Assembly: GCA_031367325.1 (NCBI GenBank)
Contig: JANLPQ010000056.1
Span: 1 to 64,000 of the forward strand
Direction of reading: 5' to 3'
Length of the DNA stretch: 64,000 nucleotides
Origin: JAAFIP01 sp031367325
Lineage (GTDB): Bacteria > Pseudomonadota > Gammaproteobacteria > Burkholderiales > Burkholderiaceae_C
The notes below the pieces were generated by a model. That model was not told the origin of the DNA. It worked only from the letters and a program-made list of their open reading frames with translations, and made no database searches. Within the stretch, counting starts at the first letter, position 1; the number at the start of each line of letters is the position of its first letter. Of the stretch, positions 60,298 to 64,000 are shown one piece after another. The translations under genes and the position numbers were made by a program.

Positions 60298-60341
60298 TAA
60301 GCTTTATAACTAACAAATATTTCTTGACCAAGTCATACTCC

Positions 60342-60701
60342 ATGAAAACGCTACCCCATTTAATCCTGTTGTCGTCATTTACTGTGCTGGTTGGTTGTGC
60401 CACCACCACGACTAAAAACATCTCTTATACAACCACGGCAGACCGCGCCTATGAATGCGCACTGGGCGCAGCCAGAGATGGAGGTTTACAAGTGGCAATG
60501 TCAGATACCAAAGCCGGTATTTTTTCAGTGATCACTGGTGGTGGGTTTGCAGGCGGGATGCAAATATCGTTTGCTGTGGATAAGCAGGCAAAAGTTGTAA
60601 ACGTCATTGCAACTAACCACGGTGCGGGCATGCCTGGCGCTAGCAACTCCGAGAAGATAGTTGCTGATTTTCAGTCCGCATTTTCTAAACGTTGCAAATA
60701 A
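60342..60701 (+). CDS. Small lipoprotein of unknown function
   Basis: The start is ATG 60342; a TTG 18 bases upstream would spoil the signal peptide. MKTLPHLILLSSFTVLVGC is a lipoprotein signal with Cys19, followed by a Thr-rich stretch. The 119-residue protein ends with a Cys (KRCK) and has another at YECALG. No family is recognised. Module B lies directly upstream. Confidence 0.75.
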   Translation: MKTLPHLILLSSFTVLVGCATTTTKNISYTTTADRAYECALGAARDGGLQVAMSDTKAGIFSVITGGGFAGGMQISFAVDKQAKVVNVIATNHGAGMPGASNSEKIVADFQSAFSKRCK

Positions 60702-60829
60702 AAATATTTGATGTGCTTATACATAGTTTTTTAGGACTTTGCACGACCGAGAAAGCCAAAGTCTCGAAAGGCAGGGTATTTTTTTAGGCTTTGACTTGCA
60801 AACGGCAGCAGGCTGCAATGTTTCCATCA

Positions 60830-62254
60830 TCAACCGCAAGCAAACCCATCTTTTTGCATATCAATAACAATCTCTTCGTGCCGCGCCATCAGCGCGTCTC
60901 GCTCTGCGCGTGCAGCTTGTCTGGGCACGATGCAATGCCGCATGTGTAGAAAACTTGCAAGTTGATTTAAGGCAATAATTTCTTGTCGTGGTCCGCCATG
61001 GTTGCGCGCCAGTTCAAGTGCCCGTGCATAAAAGGCTTGGTTGTTAGGGCTGGTTTGCTCGGGCCAAACCAGCGCATCTTGTTCAATCAGGGCGCGCGCC
61101 TTGGACGAACTGAGGTAAATGTCGCCCAACATTAAAAAGTCCCAAGCGCTGTCTTGCGGTAGTTCAAAGCGGTCTACCAATGTGTGTGACAGCTTAAACC
61201 ATGCGATAGAGGCCGCTAGTCCGTCATACAGACCTTTGCTGTCTAACCAATACAACGAGTAGGCAAAATTGCAGGCTACAGCCTGGCAGTGGTAATGGTC
61301 TTTTGCAAGGCTGGCCCAAAAATAAGCCGCACCAAAAGTTTGCATTGCCTCATTTACTAAGTGTTGTACTGTTTGAGGTTGCGCATTAGCTTGCAGTTGC
61401 CGTTCTATTTGTCGCCTAAAAGCCAGCGCCCGCAAGTTGCACCACTCCCACTGCAAATTAATGTTGGGCGCTGTGTCCACCACGGTCCTTAGCTTTTCAA
61501 AATCTACGCTCAAAGAGGCTTGCAGCGGCAGTGCGTCAAATGCTGCACGTGCTGTCAGTAGCCCAGTTTTGCTAGCCACATAGGCCCTCATACGCCAAGG
61601 TAGCGCCGCAGAGCGCTTTTGCAGCAGCAACAAAAGCGCATTTGCCTGCGCATATTGCCCTAAGCGCCGCTGCACACGTGCTAGCCGAATGGCCCACATA
61701 CACCAGCCTGCATCGCTGAGCCCTAAGGTTTGCAGCTGTGACTCTAGCAATTTGATCGCTTCTGGGTATTGGCCCGCTGCCAGCATTACGTCTGCCACAG
61801 CCAGCGCGTTGGCTGCATGGCACCAAGCAGTGGGGTCGGTATGCTGGGTGAAGTTAGGCTCTGGGTTGGCGGTAGGTGCATGGCATCCGTCTACTTGCCA
61901 TTCTTCGCTGGGCAATATAACTAAACGCCATGGCCCGGTAGTTAGTGCCCGCGTTTCGGTCTCAACCCTGCTGGCACCGTTGGGCAACACGACAGCCAGT
62001 GCTGCGCGCACTGTTTGCACGATACGGCTAATAGCCGTTCGGTCAGGTACTGCCTGTACATCGTGCGCAGCCCAAGATGACAAGAAATCAGCCTTGGTGT
62101 AAGCCCGGCCTTGCATAGCTGCTGTTATCAGCCCGTCTAAAAATAAGGCGGCCTTATGGTGTTTTAGTGGGGCAGTAACACCATTGCTGCTTAATAAATT
62201 AGCTTTTAAATGCAAGCTGACGAGAGTAAATGGTACTTTTGACACAATTGACAC
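60830..62254 (-). CDS. Predicted winged-helix/TPR regulatory protein
   Basis: The 474-residue protein is not one I can name. The N-terminal 100 residues look like an OmpR/SARP-type winged helix: HHKAALFLDGLITAAMQG, then DRTAISRIVQTVRAALAVVL as the likely recognition helix and a beta-hairpin (ALTTGPWRLVIL). The rest is helical with TPR-like units (AAGQYPEAIKLLESQLQTLG; RRLGQYAQANALLLLLQKRS). There is no ATG near the start; GTG 62254 lies within module C, and TTG 62215 is an alternative. It may sense envelope state and act on the TTGACAC modules (inference). Confidence 0.6.
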   Translation of the reverse strand: MSIVSKVPFTLVSLHLKANLLSSNGVTAPLKHHKAALFLDGLITAAMQGRAYTKADFLSSWAAHDVQAVPDRTAISRIVQTVRAALAVVLPNGASRVETETRALTTGPWRLVILPSEEWQVDGCHAPTANPEPNFTQHTDPTAWCHAANALAVADVMLAAGQYPEAIKLLESQLQTLGLSDAGWCMWAIRLARVQRRLGQYAQANALLLLLQKRSAALPWRMRAYVASKTGLLTARAAFDALPLQASLSVDFEKLRTVVDTAPNINLQWEWCNLRALAFRRQIERQLQANAQPQTVQHLVNEAMQTFGAAYFWASLAKDHYHCQAVACNFAYSLYWLDSKGLYDGLAASIAWFKLSHTLVDRFELPQDSAWDFLMLGDIYLSSSKARALIEQDALVWPEQTSPNNQAFYARALELARNHGGPRQEIIALNQLASFLHMRHCIVPRQAARAERDALMARHEEIVIDMQKDGFACG

Positions 62255-62293
62255 TTTACGACAATCTCGCCTTCGTTTTCAATACGTTACAGA
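62239..62293 (+). promoter_or_regulatory. TTGACAC module, copy C
   Basis: TTGACACAATTGACAC (62239-62254) is identical to the start of module B. TTGACACTTTAC then CAATACGTTACAGA at a 32-bp offset (62248 and 62280) matches module A. It is in the divergent region of the regulator-like gene and the large lipoprotein gene, and overlaps the former's GTG start. Confidence 0.7.
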
Positions 62294-62325
62294 AAAATAC
62301 TTTTCAATTCATTTAAAGGCGCGCT

Positions 62326-64000
62326 ATGAAAAAATATAAAAGCTCAATATTGTTGAGCGCTGTTTTGTCAGCATTATTAGTGGGATGTGGTGGAGGTGGC
62401 GACCCAGTTGCGCCTACAGGTGGCTCTTCAGAACCTACTGGCACATCAGTTACTGACACCACGGGTACTACACCTACGGGCACTACACCCACGGGGACTA
62501 CACCCGGCGGTTCACCAGGACCAATTCCGCCCACACTCGAAACAGTTAACTTAGCAGTTCAATTCTTAGCCGCCTACGATGCACAACGCGCTACAGCTAT
62601 ACCCACATCCGCAGCCAGTTTGTATGCTGCTACTGACAGCTGTAGCCTCAGCGGAGGTAACACTAAGGCATTGCTAACAGCGGCATTCAATGCTGATGCA
62701 GCATTAGTAATCGGTTCCAAACAATTTGATATAGGGTCAGTTAGAAAGAATATTGAGGTCTTGGCTGAGCGCAACAGCACCAACGCCGATGGCAGTACAC
62801 GCCGCGAGATCGATATTAAGTACGATGTTTTATATACAGATGGCTCCGCTGACACTGCAGCAACCACCACATTGATAACCGGTAGCTCTTATGGCAGCTG
62901 TGGTGCACCGCAAACTGGTGCAGATGTGCGCTTTTTCGGCAACCGCCGCGTAGTTGATGTGTATATGCAAGGGCGTAACCTCAGCACTATCAACTTATAC
63001 AGACAGAACACGTCTGTGCCAGTAGCCAGTGCACCTGCAGGCCTGCCTTATCCCACCGCAACATCCACAATATCAGGCGTGCCCACAACTGTGTATTTAG
63101 TTCCTGCAGGCAGCCCATCTGTGAACGCACCGGTCACCTATAGACGCGATGTATTGTTTGGTATCAACGACCCGTCGGGCAAAGCTACCTACCTTGTGGT
63201 TACGGGCCCGGGGCCAGCAACCTCAGTGGCTGGCGTAACCAAGACTTTCAGCGTAAAGATGATTTCTCCTAGGCTGCTGCGCGACGACGCGCTGCTAGCT
63301 GGCAAGCGAGGTAACTTTGCTAATTGGAAGGATGATGACAGTTTTCGCTTTTGCAGTAGTGTCGCTAGCGGGATTTTAAATGCTGAGCTTTCTGATTGCG
63401 TAACTAACGGCGGAGCAGGTAATAACTTTGGCTGGAATCGTGCGTCTACATCACCTAACACTGTAGCCTCGTCTGACGCTGGTTTTGATGCTTATGGCTT
63501 TCAGGTAGGCAACTACACCTTCAATATTTACAACGACGACGGATGGAAAACGGTAAACGGCCAAGCTGGCAAAACACCCATAGCCACCTACACGGCAAGA
63601 CTTGAAAAGTTGCCATACTCATTTGCAGACATGGGCGTAACTTTAAATACAGCCTACGCCATCCCGACCAGCAAGTTTCCACAATTTAGTAATGCTAGTT
63701 TATCAACGGCTGATATAGCTGCAAGGTTACAACTCTCTACCGCTACGACTTTTACCAGCACGTGGACAGCTCCAGTGGTGCCCGGTGCAGATGTTTGGCG
63801 TTTAAGCAGCGGAGGTGAGTATTTTGATGGTGCCAAATCTACCAATACATTGGGCGCATTTTGGCCTGCACTAAGATTTTTCACACCCGCATACCCCAGC
63901 AGTACAGCACTTGCAGGCACCACTACCATTTCAGCTAAACCTGCAGAAATAAGCGTCAAAAACTACTCTGAATTTTCGTTAACGTATACCAACCGCAACG
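62326..64000 (+). CDS. Large lipoprotein of unknown function (partial)
   Basis: The signal MKKYKSSILLSAVLSALLVGC ends at Cys21 and is followed by GGGGDP. A Thr/Gly/Pro-rich linker with three TGTTP units leads to a long extracellular-type domain of at least 480 residues with few Cys (DSCSLSGG, GSCGAPQ, RFCSSV, SDCVTN). The frame is open to the end of the window, so the protein is longer. I recognise no family. It may be a surface-exposed adhesin-like or substrate-binding lipoprotein. Confidence 0.75.
   Translation, partial: MKKYKSSILLSAVLSALLVGCGGGGDPVAPTGGSSEPTGTSVTDTTGTTPTGTTPTGTTPGGSPGPIPPTLETVNLAVQFLAAYDAQRATAIPTSAASLYAATDSCSLSGGNTKALLTAAFNADAALVIGSKQFDIGSVRKNIEVLAERNSTNADGSTRREIDIKYDVLYTDGSADTAATTTLITGSSYGSCGAPQTGADVRFFGNRRVVDVYMQGRNLSTINLYRQNTSVPVASAPAGLPYPTATSTISGVPTTVYLVPAGSPSVNAPVTYRRDVLFGINDPSGKATYLVVTGPGPATSVAGVTKTFSVKMISPRLLRDDALLAGKRGNFANWKDDDSFRFCSSVASGILNAELSDCVTNGGAGNNFGWNRASTSPNTVASSDAGFDAYGFQVGNYTFNIYNDDGWKTVNGQAGKTPIATYTARLEKLPYSFADMGVTLNTAYAIPTSKFPQFSNASLSTADIAARLQLSTATTFTSTWTAPVVPGADVWRLSSGGEYFDGAKSTNTLGAFWPALRFFTPAYPSSTALAGTTTISAKPAEISVKNYSEFSLTYTNRN
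62461..62505 (+). repeat. Three 15-bp tandem units (TGTTP) in the lipoprotein linker
   Basis: ACGGGTACTACACCT, ACGGGCACTACACCC and ACGGGGACTACACCC are successive units translating TGTTP. They form a flexible spacer between the lipid anchor and the folded domain, and their number could vary by slippage. Confidence 0.85.

Overview
The window looks like a piece of a betaproteobacterial chromosome, order Burkholderiales and probably Comamonadaceae. The order tuf - tRNA-Trp - secE - nusG - rplKAJL - rpoBC, the uvrA/MFS/ssb block, the rsmB-DUF4390-ntrYX block and the fur/bamE divergent pair are all typical of that group. A dispersed repeat with the core AATAGCTGCTTGAGCAGG occurs at least six times. 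The genus cannot be named from sequence alone.

Layout. 1-12.5 kb: the translation/transcription core cluster, with leader and attenuator hairpins and a strong terminator after rpoC. 12.6-21.4 kb: housekeeping genes (uvrA, an MFS exporter, ssb, ubiA, a LysR regulator with a divergent NAD(P)-binding reductase, pyrF). 21.6-25.1 kb: a DUF1800/DUF1501 secreted-protein pair. 25.3-31.3 kb: a LemA-like gene, rsmB with an internal three-copy repeat, DUF4390, the NtrY kinase and an NtrX-like regulator without an AAA+ domain. 31.4-50.8 kb: a tRNA-Phe gene followed by what I read as two tandem genomic islands. Three copies of the tRNA-Phe 3' end (31478, 48294, 50790) bound them; the terminator-like hairpin that would normally follow the tRNA now lies beyond the third copy. 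Neither island carries an integrase. 50.8-58.3 kb: ompW, a GDSL lipoprotein, dacB, a thioesterase, fur, bamE, dapB and an ExbB/ExbD pair. 58.3-64 kb: a toxin-antitoxin pair, then lipoprotein genes and a predicted winged-helix/TPR regulator that share an unusual upstream repeat.

Island 1 (16.8 kb) is almost entirely one minus-strand catabolic gene cluster facing a LacI-family regulator. It holds a Gfo/Idh/MocA dehydrogenase, a CoA-transferase, an enoyl-CoA hydratase, an aldehyde dehydrogenase, a CUT1-type sugar ABC transporter, two GMC oxidoreductases, an SDR, a DUF993 (DHDPS-like) protein and a UPF0303 protein. Two LacI-type operators exactly 21 bp apart lie in the divergent promoter region. 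The substrate is unknown; a sugar or polyol imported by ABC transport, oxidised, then processed as a CoA thioester is the most economical reading. Island 2 (2.5 kb) carries an AbiEi/AbiEii-type toxin-antitoxin operon whose best promoter would make a leaderless mRNA.

The most original signals are: the tandem integrase-less tRNA-Phe islands with matched internal end motifs exactly 81 bp from each attachment core; the TTGACAC direct-repeat module upstream of three lipoprotein genes and overlapping the start of a regulator-like gene (59.3-62.3 kb); a copy of the dispersed repeat used as coding sequence in ubiA; and a palindrome that gives the convergent UbiA and LysR proteins the same ALHA C-terminus.
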